64,000 nt of DNA, taken from positions 20,721,704-20,785,703 of the forward strand of contig NC_088304.1 of NCBI RefSeq assembly GCF_032854445.1. The letters are read 5' to 3'. The notes under the pieces are model-generated. The model ran no database searches. It worked only from the letters and a program-made list of their open reading frames with translations, and had not been told where the DNA came from. The stretch comes from Liolophura sinensis (lineage: Eukaryota; Mollusca; Polyplacophora; Chitonida; Chitonidae). This document shows, piece by piece, positions 32,598-46,700 of this stretch (position 1 is its first letter; each line of letters starts with the position of its first letter). The position numbers and the translations under genes were made by a program.

Positions 32598-32946
32598 CTC
32601 TGTCTTTTCCCTTCACACAACTTTGAAGATTTTCTGAAAACAAGTTTTGAGCTTTGTAATTATATACATGTAAATAGTTCTCTTTTATGTAAATAAAGAA
32701 AAAAAAAGGATATAAAGTATAACCCACATTCGCTTCTCATATAAATATATACGTAAGTTATTATATTGTCATGGTAAACGGTCTTTTGCTGACGAGATCT
32801 CCAACCACTAAATGTTTTGAGAATTTCTCTTTTTCTCGTGTGGTAATAAGCATTGTTTCAGTTTCCTCGTGGAGCTTGCATGAAAGTGAAGTGTCAAAGA
32901 CTCTTCTGCTTTTCTACGTTGGACGTGTAGAAAAGTAGGTATAATG

Positions 32947-33155
32947 TCATTCCCAGACTAACCGAGGCACGGGGACCTTCTCTGTGAGATCAGCCACGGT
33001 ACGAGGGGGGCTTTTTGAGTAGAGTGGGGGCGGTGACAGCTGAGTGACCTTCGCCTGAGGAGCCTTGAGATGGTAGACAGCTACCATGACGGATACCACG
33101 GTGAGAATGGAGAAAAGCAGACCCATCAGCACAGCAAACACAACGTTCATCTCGG
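32947..33155 (-). CDS. Receptor exon 16: transmembrane helix and tail
   Basis: [20 protein letters not shown] and [10 protein letters not shown] form a single membrane helix. A tail of about 45 residues with a [11 protein letters not shown] proline-rich segment follows, ending at TGA 32947-32949. Acceptor TTCTTCCCAG. Confidence 0.88.
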
Positions 33156-34722
33156 CTGGGAAGAAAAAAATAGAAGGTAACCTATTTTTCAATTTTGCGC
33201 TCTCAAAATGAAAGGTTTTGTTAAATTAATTTCCTGGCCACTTCTAGTGACAATATTTCAAAGACGGGGCGCAATACTACGTAACAATGTGTCTCTATAA
33301 AGATTGGTGGGAAAATAAAGGTCGCTGATAGCAAATGACTAACCGACAAACTGTCTTAGGGATACTCGGAGTTAATCATGCATATATTGTTTACAACATA
33401 GAATGACTGGGAACTAATATGCTCTCTGCTGATGTTGACACTTGTAACCTCCCTTGACATGATATTTAGCTTTTCCCCAACTTTGTAAGTTGACCGGTTT
33501 CCCCTGCGGCATACCTTTCGGAGTCATGTCCACTTTCTGCTTTGCCCACTGACTCTGATGGGAAGCCGTGTTGGCCCGTAACATGATTTCGTAGACTGCT
33601 TCAGCCGAAGTGAAGTCCTTGTACTTGTTGAGCATCCAGGACGTGTAGACAGAGCTGAAATTGTACATCCGGAAGGGCAACGACTCCCCGGGTAGCATCA
33701 CCACTAGACTGTAACCTGTTGATTGGATCATATGTCCCGTTATAATAACCTGTATATGAATATGATGTCACAGAGGGGACATTTGAGAAATTGTAATTAT
33801 TGGTTACAACATTAAATGATCACCATTATACGCTTACAAGCTGTGATGCAACAACAACGAAGTATTACCATACAGCTGATCTTTGCAGCGGAACTAATTT
33901 CTTCTCAGATATTTAGGCAGATAATGTGACTGTTTAGTTTATGTTTGCAGCTATTTGCTATAACATCACCCAGCTCACTAATTTTGACATGTAATTACAT
34001 TGTCCGGGAATGGAGGTAATTTGTCAGTTGTAGCCGCCACTAATATATGTCTTGTTTTATCACGACGTACATACAAGGACCGGTTACAAAATATATCGAC
34101 ACAATATAATTAAGAATATAAATACATGCACTTAGGGATATAAAGTCTTTTGGCTCATGTGAAGCTCTCACGTGATATAAATATCCCTAAAGCGCCTCTC
34201 TCGCTATATAGCTATTTGGTGGAACGTGGGAACAGGTTCAACTCCCAACTGTCGCCTGTTGGGCTCTGATTTAAATTTAGAAAAAAAAACTTCTATACAG
34301 CAACTTCATAATACTTGCCTTGGATAAAGCTGTCAAGAGCAACCGGTGACTGCCATGTTACCGTCATGTTGTTACCATTTGCCATCACCTGTAGGTTTGT
34401 AGGACCTGGTATTTGGTATAGCTGACCACTGTAGACTGTAAAGAGAGTAAGTCTTGAATGCTCAATAGCAATGTCCAAACATTCTTTACCTTTACAATGG
34501 AATATATTTATTGATTCATTCACAATCACTACAAAAGAATCTGCAGAACATACCTTGGTATGTTTTAAATTAAATCTTATGTCCGATTGATTAGTATAAC
34601 GTAATACACGAGTAGTTTATCCACAGAAACGAAATACTAATTTTGATATTTTGGCATTGTTTGGCCATTATATAAATTGCTGTTTTATTCCAGTTTGTCC
34701 TTAGACAATGTTGAAGTAACTT

Positions 34723-34789
<67 letters not shown>

Positions 34790-37700
34790 CCACATGCAAT
34801 ATCTTTCTCCTGATGATGGTAAATTAAAATGCTGAAACCTCGAATCAGAATAAGTATTTCGTTTTTCAGATTTACGAGGTACACTTCTCTCCTGGTGATT
34901 GCTTGCCACAAAACATTTGTCCACTAATGAACTAATGCGATATATTAGCCCTTTCTCCTTCAATTTACAAGCAGTGACTGTGTCAGTGACTGTTTTGTAC
35001 TTTCGGTAAATACGTGTAAAGAGAAAGGCTACATAGTTCAGTATTTATCATTTGCAATATGAATCCGTTTTTGGCCATAATGGTAGCGGCAATAGTGTTC
35101 AAGAAATATAATTTTCTAATCTTACCACATATAATTTCCATCCTTCGTGTATAATTTTCTGGACATCGGGGCATGACCTGGCCCAGCATCAAATTGAGCT
35201 CGGTTGAAATAGTATCTGTAGCCATTGCTGGAGAACAGAAAGTTTTCCTCTTTGATCGCTTCTTCCAGGGACATCAAGCTCTCTCGAATGATGCTTGTCA
35301 GATTGCTGTAGCTTTCCACGCAATTCTCTTTAATGCAGTGGGAAGTGTTTGAGCAGTCCATCCCAAGTTCGACGGTAACAGTGCCCAATTCGTGATCGAT
35401 TTCCAAAATGTCCATCATTATGGAGGCGTCCTCGTGTTCTACAAATTTAAAAACTGTAGAATACAATTGATCTTCGAACCCTGATGGGAGTTTCTTTTTG
35501 ATGGAAGACACTGAATTACTCTGTTCTTCCAATGTTGATAGAAAGCCAATTTCCAAAATCATAGATGGGCAGGCTGGATAACTCGCTTTTACGTCGACAA
35601 GAAATTCCGTAGAAATGTCCCAACCGTATTCATTTATTCCCATACACGTATATATTCCCGACGACGACATGTTGGTTGAGTTTAAGATCAAAGTATCCCC
35701 AAATTCTTGGCTTTCGTATGGTTCATCCGATGTGGTTATTCCAAGAAGTCAAGGCTCTAGGTTTCCCATCCGCCTTGCATGCCAGCTTTATTTTGTCACC
35801 AGTGACGAATTCCGCGTAAGGCCTCAGGGGTGACTGAATAGTAGGAGGGTATACCACAGTCAAACTGACTTCAGGTGTGGAAACGTTTAAGATGTGGTTT
35901 CCAGCGACACAAGTGTAAATTGCCTTCATCTGACAGGGAAACGTTAACGAAAGTAATCGTGTCCGTTCCAAACATGAACAGTTCGTCCTCTTTATACCAG
36001 AAGTAGTCCGGAATAGGAATTCCTTTGGCCCCACAAGAAATACTAACATTACTTCCCAAAAGAACTGTTCTGTTAGCAGGATACTGATATACAACAGGTC
36101 CCTCTCCGCAAAAGATATCATTGAATTCGAGCTGAGCCAAAAGTTCCAAGGCAAGCACGGAATTGTTTTTCACTTCTTGGATGGATTTTGTAGTGTTTGC
36201 AAGTAGGTCGTAGTAGATAAATTCAAGTTCGGACAAAGTTTCTTGGCGTTTGGGGATGAGTCTGGTCTCGATGGAAGAGAACACAGAAGACAATTGAATC
36301 AAACTCCACGCAATGCAATCAGAGTAACCCGTGCACTCGTCTCCTGTAAACATTTTCTTCGAAAGGTTGTGTATCTCTAGTTTCCATAGGGTAAGTATGT
36401 CATAACGTGACATTTCATCCGTTGTGTTCTCATTTTGTTCCTTAACAAAATCCGTTGCATTTTTACTTTTCTGAGTGACCACGTTGTCACGGAGATTCGC
36501 CTCTCTTAGAGCATCCAGCAACTGTTCACGTGTGAAATTGAAGTCAGTAAGGGCCACGTCGAAGTTAATTTCGTCTTGGAAGGCAACATCGGATTCGTCA
36601 AATGAATCCCATACATCCATTTGTTTGTTAATGTCGAGAATGTCGTCAACTTGTGTGTTAACTGTCAAGGAGGCGTTATATAGGGTTTCAATGGCGACTT
36701 TTAAAAACGTATACACTGGGACGTACTCTAAGCATCGTTCATCCCAGAATTGAGTGTCGTGTTCCCACGATACGTTTGAGATCAAGCTTCCGTTACGAAA
36801 GAAATCCCCAAAGAGATCATCACTCGAAGTTAAATTGTCGCCCGTACTTGCTTCTCGTCTATAGCGCAAGATGCGATGAAGACGTGGTAAAATGTCATCT
36901 GCAACTTCCCTTTTTCGCCTACCAAATGCGTTTTTGATGAGACCGATAAACTGCGTAGCCAGTGATTTAGCAGCATTCCAAAGGCTACTTAGTATATTTC
37001 TAAAATTGATCCTGAAACCCACATTACGCCAACCAAGTCTGAAAGGGTTAATGTTACAAAACACCTCAAACTCGGCACCTTCTTTAGCGGAAACAACGAA
37101 TTCAAAACCACAAATCTTAATATCGAATAGGCTTTTGAGACCGTACTCGACGATGAATTCGAAGACCTGATACCCTAAGCGAACAAGCATTTTTACGCCC
37201 TCAAGCGCTGCTTTCGCTACGTTCATCGCGACTTTGGCAGCATCCACAACTACAATCGCAACATCAACTGCACCCTTGGCAACGTCTAGCGCTGCCTTGG
37301 CAATATTAACACCGAGTTGCGCAGCTGACAGAGCCAGTTTGGCCCCGTCCATGACGAGCATTGGAATGTGAACTGCAGCTTTGGCAATTGTCAAGGCTGT
37401 GTAAGCTAGGCCGCGTAAAACGTAACACGCCGCGTTCTTCAGAACACAAACAGGATTAGGAATACGTATCATACAACTGGTGGTAGAGATGCATGGATAC
37501 GGAAACCAACCCGACCAACAAAGTCTCACTTTTATTCCAGGTATGCATATATCCTGACAAGTTTGGATGGTACATAAGCTGTCCACTCGTTTTTGGGCCT
37601 TGTTTAATGCATCTATTGCTTTTTTAAATGGCAACTTAGCTGCCTCCACCTTATCCTTCGCTCGTTCCAGAGCAGCGATACCCTTGTCCAGTTCCAGCTT

Positions 37701-40700
37701 AGCAGCATCGAGATGTACTTTAGCTTTTCTCATAACATCTTGTGCTTTTGTAAGGGATTTCTTCGCAGATTCAACCGAATTCTGAGCACCCTGGATACGG
37801 TTGTAGGCATCTTTGGCAAGTTTCTTGACGTAATTTTTTAACACATCGATCAGACTGCCGTCGAAGCCATCTCCTCCAGGCAGAAGCTCCACCTTCAGTA
37901 AAGCATACCACTCATCACGTGGTACAAACACGCTCGCGCCTAAGGTAACTCTGGCTCGGAAGATGTCGTAAATGTTGGCTTCGAATATGGAATGAAGGCC
38001 TTTGTTGTTGACGTAAACGTCTATAGTAACCTTGTATCCCAAGAACTTGGCTTGTGCATGAAGTCGTACCACAAAATTGGCTGAATCTTTCGAGAAGGCT
38101 ATTTCCACTCCAAAACCGGCGTCAATTTTGACTTTGGGCAGGATTTGGATAGGAAATTCTACTTTTCCAAAAATACGAAAAGAATTTTGGCCTTTCATAT
38201 GATCGAAAAATTTGCTTGCAATTCCACAATAAGTGACTTGACTATCGGTTTGGATAAAGTAACCTTGAAGTGCGTAAAGATCGCCCAAAATATGGATTGA
38301 GAACCGTCCTCTTATGCCCCAGCTTCCCGGGCCTTCCATAAAACGTGTGTGCAGAGTGTACGCAATTTTATACAGCTCCATCAGTGTTGCCTTCAGCTGC
38401 TTCGCCCTTCTGACCAGCTTTACTGAAAGAAGACGTAGCTTTATATTATATGCTATTTCTACTCGGTAAGCGGAATTTTCAGACAAGGTCAAAACTTGTG
38501 CAACGTCCTGCAGCACTTGGTCTATTAGACCACTAACTTTCTTTTCTGCCAATTCCTTGTAAATGTGTTCAAGGTTTGATAGAGCATTTTCCAGGGCGTC
38601 GTAGATTCCTTGGATGTCGCCCCCTATTATACCCTCCTCCTTGGCGTTGAGTGTCCCTTGAATTTTCTTTACAAAAGCCTTCATTGGTTTCATGTATTTG
38701 CTAGCCCTTAGAAGGACTGCTTTGATACCAGTGTAATCGGCGTGCAACTTAAAACCCTTGTTAAATGTCTTGAAGAACTGTACTTTGATATCGGCAGAAC
38801 TAAAGGTCAGCTCAGAAACTTTTCCCTCTAGATAGGGAATCCCTCTTAGCAGTTTGCCGTTGATGTTGGCTTCGATGAAGACTCCAGGTGGATTAGCCGA
38901 GGATCCACAGTAAACTCTTTCGCCCCCTGAAAGGAATACAAATCAGATGCATTTCATTTCATGTTTATATATATATTTATTGATATGTATAATTTTAGAA
39001 AGAAGATGAAATATTCCAATTCGTGATAATACATGTCGTAAATACAATTGTTTAATAATCTATATATTTACCAGAATGACAAGCCAAGAAATATACGTTT
39101 GTATTATAAATGACTTCCGTAAAGCTCCAGGAACATTGTTACCCTTATTTACTTGTTTATTTCATTAGTGTTTTACGCCATACTCAAGAATATTTCACGT
39201 ATACGACGGTGGCCAGCACTATAGAGGAAGGAAACCGGACAGAGCCTGGAGCATACCACGAACATCTACATGTTTCTGACAGGCCTTTCATGTACGAGCG
39301 GCTATGAATCCGGCATGAGCTAGACTTGAACTTTGTTAGACGTGGTTGGCATGCTACTTCGTCAGGCATTATCAGTTACTTTTTTATTTGAGCTAATCCC
39401 CATACTCTAGAATGTTTGTCTTCTTCTACAGCGTTTGGGATTACGGGTAGACGAATTCTGACAGTGCTCTAGTTTATCTTACCGCCAATAGATCCATAGC
39501 CGAATATATCGATTGCAAAGAGCGAAGGGCCAATGTTATTCAAATCAATGCTAAACGTCTTTCCCGCAATCTTAAAGTTGATTTTTAATTGGAAACCACT
39601 GATGCTTCGAAAATTTACATCCCAAGGTTCAAGCTGGAGGCTTCGAAACGTCTGAAATAGACACAAAAACAAGGGTATACTTAATGGCTGTTACTCTTAT
39701 AGGATATATTCATTTCTACAACCCCAGAAAGGGAGCCTTTCCTTGTGTAGTGAATCTCTTCGCTCTACACTTGTATATGAAAAGTACAGATCTGCACTTG
39801 CTGGACTTAAGTCGTCATTCATTAGCGCAAACTACAATTTCACAACCTTTTTTTTATCTTTTTAAGCTTGAAAACAAAAAAAAAATGAAGACTTTACCTG
39901 TAATGCCATATTGTAAAAATTTTTTAGTAGTAAGCGAATAAATACTGTAGTTCTGCGTAGGTTCTGCCTTACCTGTCTCATATCAGGAACGTTGAACAGA
40001 GCGTCGAACGTTGTTTTAATGTCAAACGAGTGACTGTCGTCATCACCAAAACGTGCGGTGGCATCAAATATGTACCATACGTTAACTCGTTCTTTTACGC
40101 TGGAAAAGGGAAATAAGAAATAATGAATAATACTCATCAGCTGTGACATTTCATCCCACGGTCAAGAAGCGTTGTCTCACCGGAGCTCTGAGCCCACTTT
40201 CACAACTTCGGCGCAAACGTTACGAGAAATATTGTCACTGTGTCCCTTGGCTCTTCATGCAATTGAGTATACCATCTGGAGGCCGTTTTACGAAGCGTTT
40301 GTAATTTGCGCCTGGCGTAACTTCCATGACAACACATATTGAAGAGTAAAGTCACCATTCGGCACTGCCTAGCGATATCATTGTGAAACGGGCCCCTGAT
40401 CTTTTATTCTGTGTAAAATTATGTTTTTGCATTTATTTGATAGTTTGTTTCCGCGAGAATCAAGTGTGTTTCACTTGTTTAACGACGGTAAGATTTCATA
40501 TTGCATAAAACCTGAATATCCGTAAAAAACCACTGATCTGAGAACAAGTAAAAAATTTCAATTGAAACAAAAATATTTTCGCCAGCGAAACTAACTCTCA
40601 GTGTACATGTACGCCATTTTGGTTAAAACCAAGTGATCTTCGACTAACTTTAGGAAAGACTACCTAAAAGACAAATCATAACCCAACATACACGGCTCCC

Positions 40701-43700
40701 ATTTTACTCTCCATTCTGTAGTTTTTTTTTATATTATGTAAGTACATAAATATTCCTACACAGTACAACGGCGACCCGCATTATGGTGGGTAAAAACCGG
40801 GCAGAGCCCTGGGGAAACCCACGACCATCCGCAGGCTGCTGGCAGACCTTCATACGTACGGCCGGAGAGGAATCCAGCATGAGTTGGGCTTGAACTCACA
40901 GCGACCGCATTGGTGAGAGACTACTGGGTCATTACGTGAAATGTAATTATTTTAGTGTCATGACATATTAAATGGATTGACAACATACTGTTCTGGTGTA
41001 TCACAATTGACATCACTGCACTTTCTTCACCTAATTGTGTCCTGGGGGTCGTGTTCGTTAATATTGTATCTTGTACATGTACACAAACAGTTGGAACAAA
41101 ACCCTAACCTGGGATGATTGACGAGACGAGTTTTCACCAGAAATGGTGAGATCATTTACCAATTATTACACTGTTGTTCCTGCTATGAGTTTACTCTCTA
41201 TGCTGTAGTATTTCATATTGCATATTTTAGGAACTGAAAATAATATCTTAACTAATCAAACATGATATTCCCTCTCACCATAAGTATAGTTATGGAAACA
41301 ACTCACGGGTATGAAAACGTTGTTTCGCCGTTCCAAAGACTCACTGACTCGGATGGGTTGCTGATGAGTTCCGTCGCATCATAGTAGCTCTCATCCGAGA
41401 TAGAGCCTAATTCAGATAACGGGCGTCGATGTCCATTCAATTCTCTTGGAATGGAAACCCCAAATGCCGAGTATTTCAGCCTGATATTCCGTTTACCTGG
41501 GAGAAGTTTGTTAAACGCAAGAGAGTCAGTACCACCGAAGACCTTCGGACTTTTCAACACAAAAGTCCCTGCTTTGTCTTTGTTAAGATCAACAACGAGA
41601 CAGTATTCTTGTCCACTATCTAAGGCAGGCAACACCATGTTGTCAGTGAGTAATGTTAAATTAAAGGACTGGCGAAAGCGATACACATGGTAAATTGTTT
41701 TCTCAAACAATGGCACCCCAAAACAAGGAAGAAGTCTCTGTGCCTTAAATCCGTTTAGAATCTGAACAGTTGTTTGGCTCGTCACCTCGGTTTTCCTCTC
41801 GCTCGTCCCGAATTTCAACCAGTCTGGAAATTTAGGATTCAGAGTCTTGAATAATGTACTTAACACTGCTTGCTTTTTCTCTAACTCCTTCTGGTCGTCA
41901 TCCGTCAAATGTCGTAGTATTTGCTCCATCCAGTCTCGCTTTCGTCTGTTTGCAGTGCTACCTGCTAGAATACAGTTATCAAAATCTCGATGTGAACTTA
42001 CAGGGCCGGTGAGCAGTTTTTTGCCAATATTTACTTCTAGTCCGGTTGCTGATATTGGCAGCGCGTCCTCTCCGGCCGCAGAAAATACAAGGCCTTTGGT
42101 AAAGTAGACGTTCGCCTGTGTGGGCGATGAACACCACTGCGACGTAGATGTGAAGCGTAGCTGTGTTCCTTTGAATTCAAAGTCTAGATGGTAAGAGCCC
42201 TGCGGTAAAACTGGATCTCTGAGCTGCAACCTTTTAAACACGTCTTCAACATTTGCCTCAATAACAGCTATCGGCTCGGTCCTACTGGAACCCATCAGAG
42301 CCACCAGATATAAGCCACGCTCTTCGGCAGAAATTTCAAAAATGGTTTTTTTTGGAAGGTGGAGTAGCTTCTATGACAGACGGCCTTATTTGGAGTCTTT
42401 CATCGGCACAGACCCGCACCACGCCAGGCTGACCCGTCGACAATGTGACGTCAACTGCCTGAAACCCTTTTCCAGCCTGAACGGTGACAGATTTTGGTAC
42501 GCTGATTGCAACAGACTCGGCTGAGAGGTAGGTATAGGAGACGTCGAATGTGCAGTTATGGATAATGTGATGGATTTCCGTTTCTTGACCTGTGCTAGTC
42601 CAGTCGAAGTCTTCCAAATCTGATGTATCGGGTAAAGTCCCATAGTCAATAGGTTCATCTGCCTCGGTTGTTTTGAGGTCGGTGTCAGAAATTTCAGTTC
42701 CGTTGAGAGTCCCGATCGTATTGTTGAGGCTGATTGCTGGTGCCACCGCTACTGTCGATACTACCGACGTAGTGATGTCTGTGGATGCCAAATCAACTGA
42801 TGTTGTTGTTTTCCGTACAACTGTCACAGTTGTTGCTGTTGTTGTTAGCGCTGCCAAGCCTGTGTCGCAATACTTTCCGACAAATCCTGTGCCAGTGCAG
42901 TCACACTCAAATCCTATGACGATTCGCGACTGAGAGGACGTGGGGGTCTGGTTGTTTGAAGAAGGAACTTGGTTTAGCCAGCTGTTCGTGGTAGAATCTT
43001 TCCCGGAATCGGCAAGTGAGGTGTTGTCATAGCCCTCGCTAAACATCTCCATTGCCGTGACATTCGTAGGCAGGAATGAGAACTCGCTAAACCAGAAGTC
43101 ATCCCCCTCATCCATGAACTCTTCCGTACACTTACCACCATTACGACAAAAATCGTACTTGCAAGCAGCTAAACAGAGCATAATACACATTTAGGAAACA
43201 ACTATGCTTTTCTTTAGAAATGCTCAAAAATAAAAAGAGTAAAACATGAAAACATAAACCTTTGTTTGAAGCTTGTCCCATACGGGATCTTCTTAATAAC
43301 TTACCCTTAGTTAACAACTGAAATAACCCCATGTATATCAAAGAGAGCGGTCGTCAGCACGTCTTGGTTGATATCTTACTTATACTTTGTTCAGTATGTT
43401 GGCCGAACGAAATACGATTTACACAAGATTTAAACATTTGGGGAGTTCAGAACTGTATGCCATACATTTATTTATTTATATATGTTTTACGCCGTACTCA
43501 AGCATATTTCATTTATATCACGGCTGCCATCATTATGGTAGGAGAAAACCTGGTAAAGGCCGGGGGAAACACACGGCTATGTCATACATGTTACCGGCAT
43601 GAGAACACTCAATTGCTTCTACCGTGAGTAGGTGTATTCTTGTATATCTTGAAAAATATTAGCTTTATTCGATATTCGATAAAAAATTCGAGGATCTAGA

Positions 43701-46700
43701 CGCGGATATTTTTAATTGTCTTAAATTCATGGTGCGATGTCATTATCATTTATTTCCATGGTGTTTTGACTTGAGAATCTTTAAAATGTTAACGCTATTA
43801 TATCAAAAAAATAATTTCAGCGAGAATGCGTTACGGTAACTTACGCAAACATTGTCGGCTGTCACTGCCGGGAACAATCCTGAAGGACATTTGGCACTTC
43901 TCTTCAAAACCGAACTCACACATCGGGCAACTTTGTTTATCATCTCCGTTAAGACATGCAGATAGGCTCACGTCCTAAAACAAAACGTCCACAAAGTTGT
44001 GAATTTATTTTGGACAGAAAATAAGACATTTCTTCTATGCATTTAAGAAAATCTACTTTCACCGCCTCAAAAGGAGTAGAAGTCAAGCGATCATGTCTAG
44101 CCTTGATTTTGTTGTATACTTTTAAAAATACGAATGTGTCGTGTTTGACTTTAACGTAGGCAAATGCACTTGCCTGCTGCATATACTACACCCTTAAATA
44201 CGGAGTGACAAGGGTAAAACCACAGCCTGATGGAAATTTGAGAGCTCCGGTGACATTTTAACTTGAGTAATATTTAAAATTACCTTGTGACGGACATGGG
44301 AAGGACACGTGGCATAACCTAAACGATAATTAATAAATAAAACTGTTTACACTTCCATTACTTCATTAATTTTATAATGTCGATAATGTCCCTAATGATA
44401 CCTTCAAGCTGATCCCCCAACGAGATATTTAATAGTTATACATTTTGGTGTTCATATGTGCATCATGCTTATTTTTGATACACACTACATATTTCATCAC
44501 GAGGTAATAAATCTATGCATCGAAAGAGACTTTCGCATGCCAGCCGTTCCGGGTCAATAACTGCAAGGCAAGGTCCTAAAACAACGTTTAACACAAACTA
44601 TCAAAGAGCTAAGAAAGTATGCAATGTATGAAAATAGTTTTCAGTGATATTAGAAAGACCCAAGGTATGTTCGAGACAACTGAGTATTCAAACCGTGTAC
44701 CATGTTACAATATCAGTTGTCGATAACAAAATATGTATCTCAGTTGTATTTTGATTGCATATATCCAAAATCCAACACGATGAATATACTGACCCTAACC
44801 ACAGGTTAATCCGAATCAGCCGCAATCATGAACCAGAGTGCCAGAGATTCTGGCCGCCCTGCCCATATTTACTTACAGGAGAAGTACACTCATTATAAAA
44901 GTTAAGAAAATAAAGGCATTTGGTGGAATGACCTTGACACACAAGTTTTGCAATAATAACTTGTGACCTTGATTGAACTCGTCACATAACATAGAGGATC
45001 TAGCGAGTGCTACAAGGCGAGATATGTACATCCCATATGCAGGACACGTCCGTGTATTGCAGTCCAAGTAAGGATAATTTACACTGTCAAAAGTGAAACT
45101 ATCCCTCTTGTCGTACAAAAGGGATACCACTAAGAATATAGGTAGCAAACCAGTACTGCCTGCAGAAAACTCCCAAAGAACGACTATTATATTCTTTTCT
45201 ATAATACTTTTATCTCCTAAAATCACCTTTCTACTTTCATAGCATACATGTAGCCAAAATTTTCACGAACACGAATGGAAAGTCTATGACAAATCAGCAC
45301 GATCACAACACCAAATTAAAAAACCTGTTCTATGAAATATCTCTTGAACATGTACCACAACGATAGAAACGCATGGAAGTTACGTTCTCTACACTTACTA
45401 TTGCAAGACTTCAGATCTTCCTGTAGATAAAAACCTTCGGCACAGGAACATCGATAGGAGCCGTGTGTGTTTCTCACAATTTTGCAGACAGCCACCATTG
45501 TCAAACGAACATTCGTCTTCATCTACAACAGTACATGTAGTGGTTGTGTCGGTGAGTTACGTCCCTTGTATTTATGGTCCATTCAGGCTACAGATAGCAA
45601 TAAGGAATAATGAGCCATTGCATAAAGTATGATATTGCCATTAGTTATATACTCACAATAGTGTGAAGGATCTGTACCCATAGTTTTACGTGGACAAAAA
45701 TCATCTCAAGATCAAGACCTTGTTACAAACAATATTTTTTCAGTTAGTACGAATGGCAAATCGTAATTTAATTGCCTGTCTTTGTACTAATGTGGTTGGC
45801 TGAAGAATATTTCATTATTATTTTCATCCATGGCCAAACCGACAGAGAATTTGGTGAAGAGTTTGATGAAATTCTTATCTCCAGATACAATACATGTCAC
45901 CTAAAGCTGGACTCGAACCCATGACACCGCCAATCATGGTGTAAGGGTTTCGAGACGTGTGTAACCCCTTGTCTTAGCTGCACTTACCTGCACAATCCGG
46001 GGACATGAAACCTGGAGGGCATACACATACATCAGGGCTCACACATGTCCCCCCATTGGAGCATTCGCCAGCGATCTCGCCGTTACACAGGGCTGTTAAA
46101 GCAAATTTTACAAGCATTCAGAAGACAAACGTACAGAGTGAATCTGGTTAACCATGGATCGTGTCATGCTCGGGATGTATAACGGTAGGTACACGCGACA
46201 GTTTCCATGGAAGTTACGCGCATATAATAGTCTTCTGCTTTGTAGAACAGGCCCGTGTAAGGCATGCGCTACAGGCAACTGTTAGTTACTCAAAGTGTTC
46301 TTCTCACAGTCGACCCACAGGTTCTTTTCATTTACAGCTTCGTTGTTGGTTAATATCTCTAGTACTGGATGGTATTTCGCGGAGAATTTGAGTTGCATTT
46401 TGTTTTAGAAATGACGTGTATCTTAAAAAATGGAAGATACGAAATTGCTTTCATGTTTCTGTTCGTATATGTATGTGTATGTTCGTCTTTGTAATATTCT
46501 TAATACAAGTGAATTGCGAATACTCAACATTCGATTAACATTTGTAAACACATCGTATGTAGAAAGGTCAGACAGTAACTTGTGGATAGCCGTGGTCTTT
46601 TCCGAGCCATATTTCCAACCTCCATTACTCTGACCGCCCTTGAGTTCAATATAAACCTGCATATCAGGAAATAAAACCGAAGCTCTCCATGTATCCTGGC

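Larger units (their letters stand above)
16096..32946. other. Gene-poor interval, mostly repeats
   Basis: No host exon could be supported. The open frames here are short, lack splice-linked partners and show no domain. Named contents are listed separately: SINE copies, LINE and Tc1/mariner remnants, simple repeats. The unlisted stretches of 300 bases or more (for example 16565-18380, 19110-20715, 21330-22620, 28025-29410, 30840-32590) look like unique AT-rich DNA in which I see nothing. Confidence 0.5.
33156..35125. other. Introns 13-15 of the receptor gene
   Basis: Non-coding. Contains the (TA)n tract and no recognised SINE. Confidence 0.5.

Noticed and set aside
34591-34963. ORFs encoding long Ile-Tyr repeats
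   Set aside because: Artefact of the (TA)n tract; the same occurs at 59732-60020.
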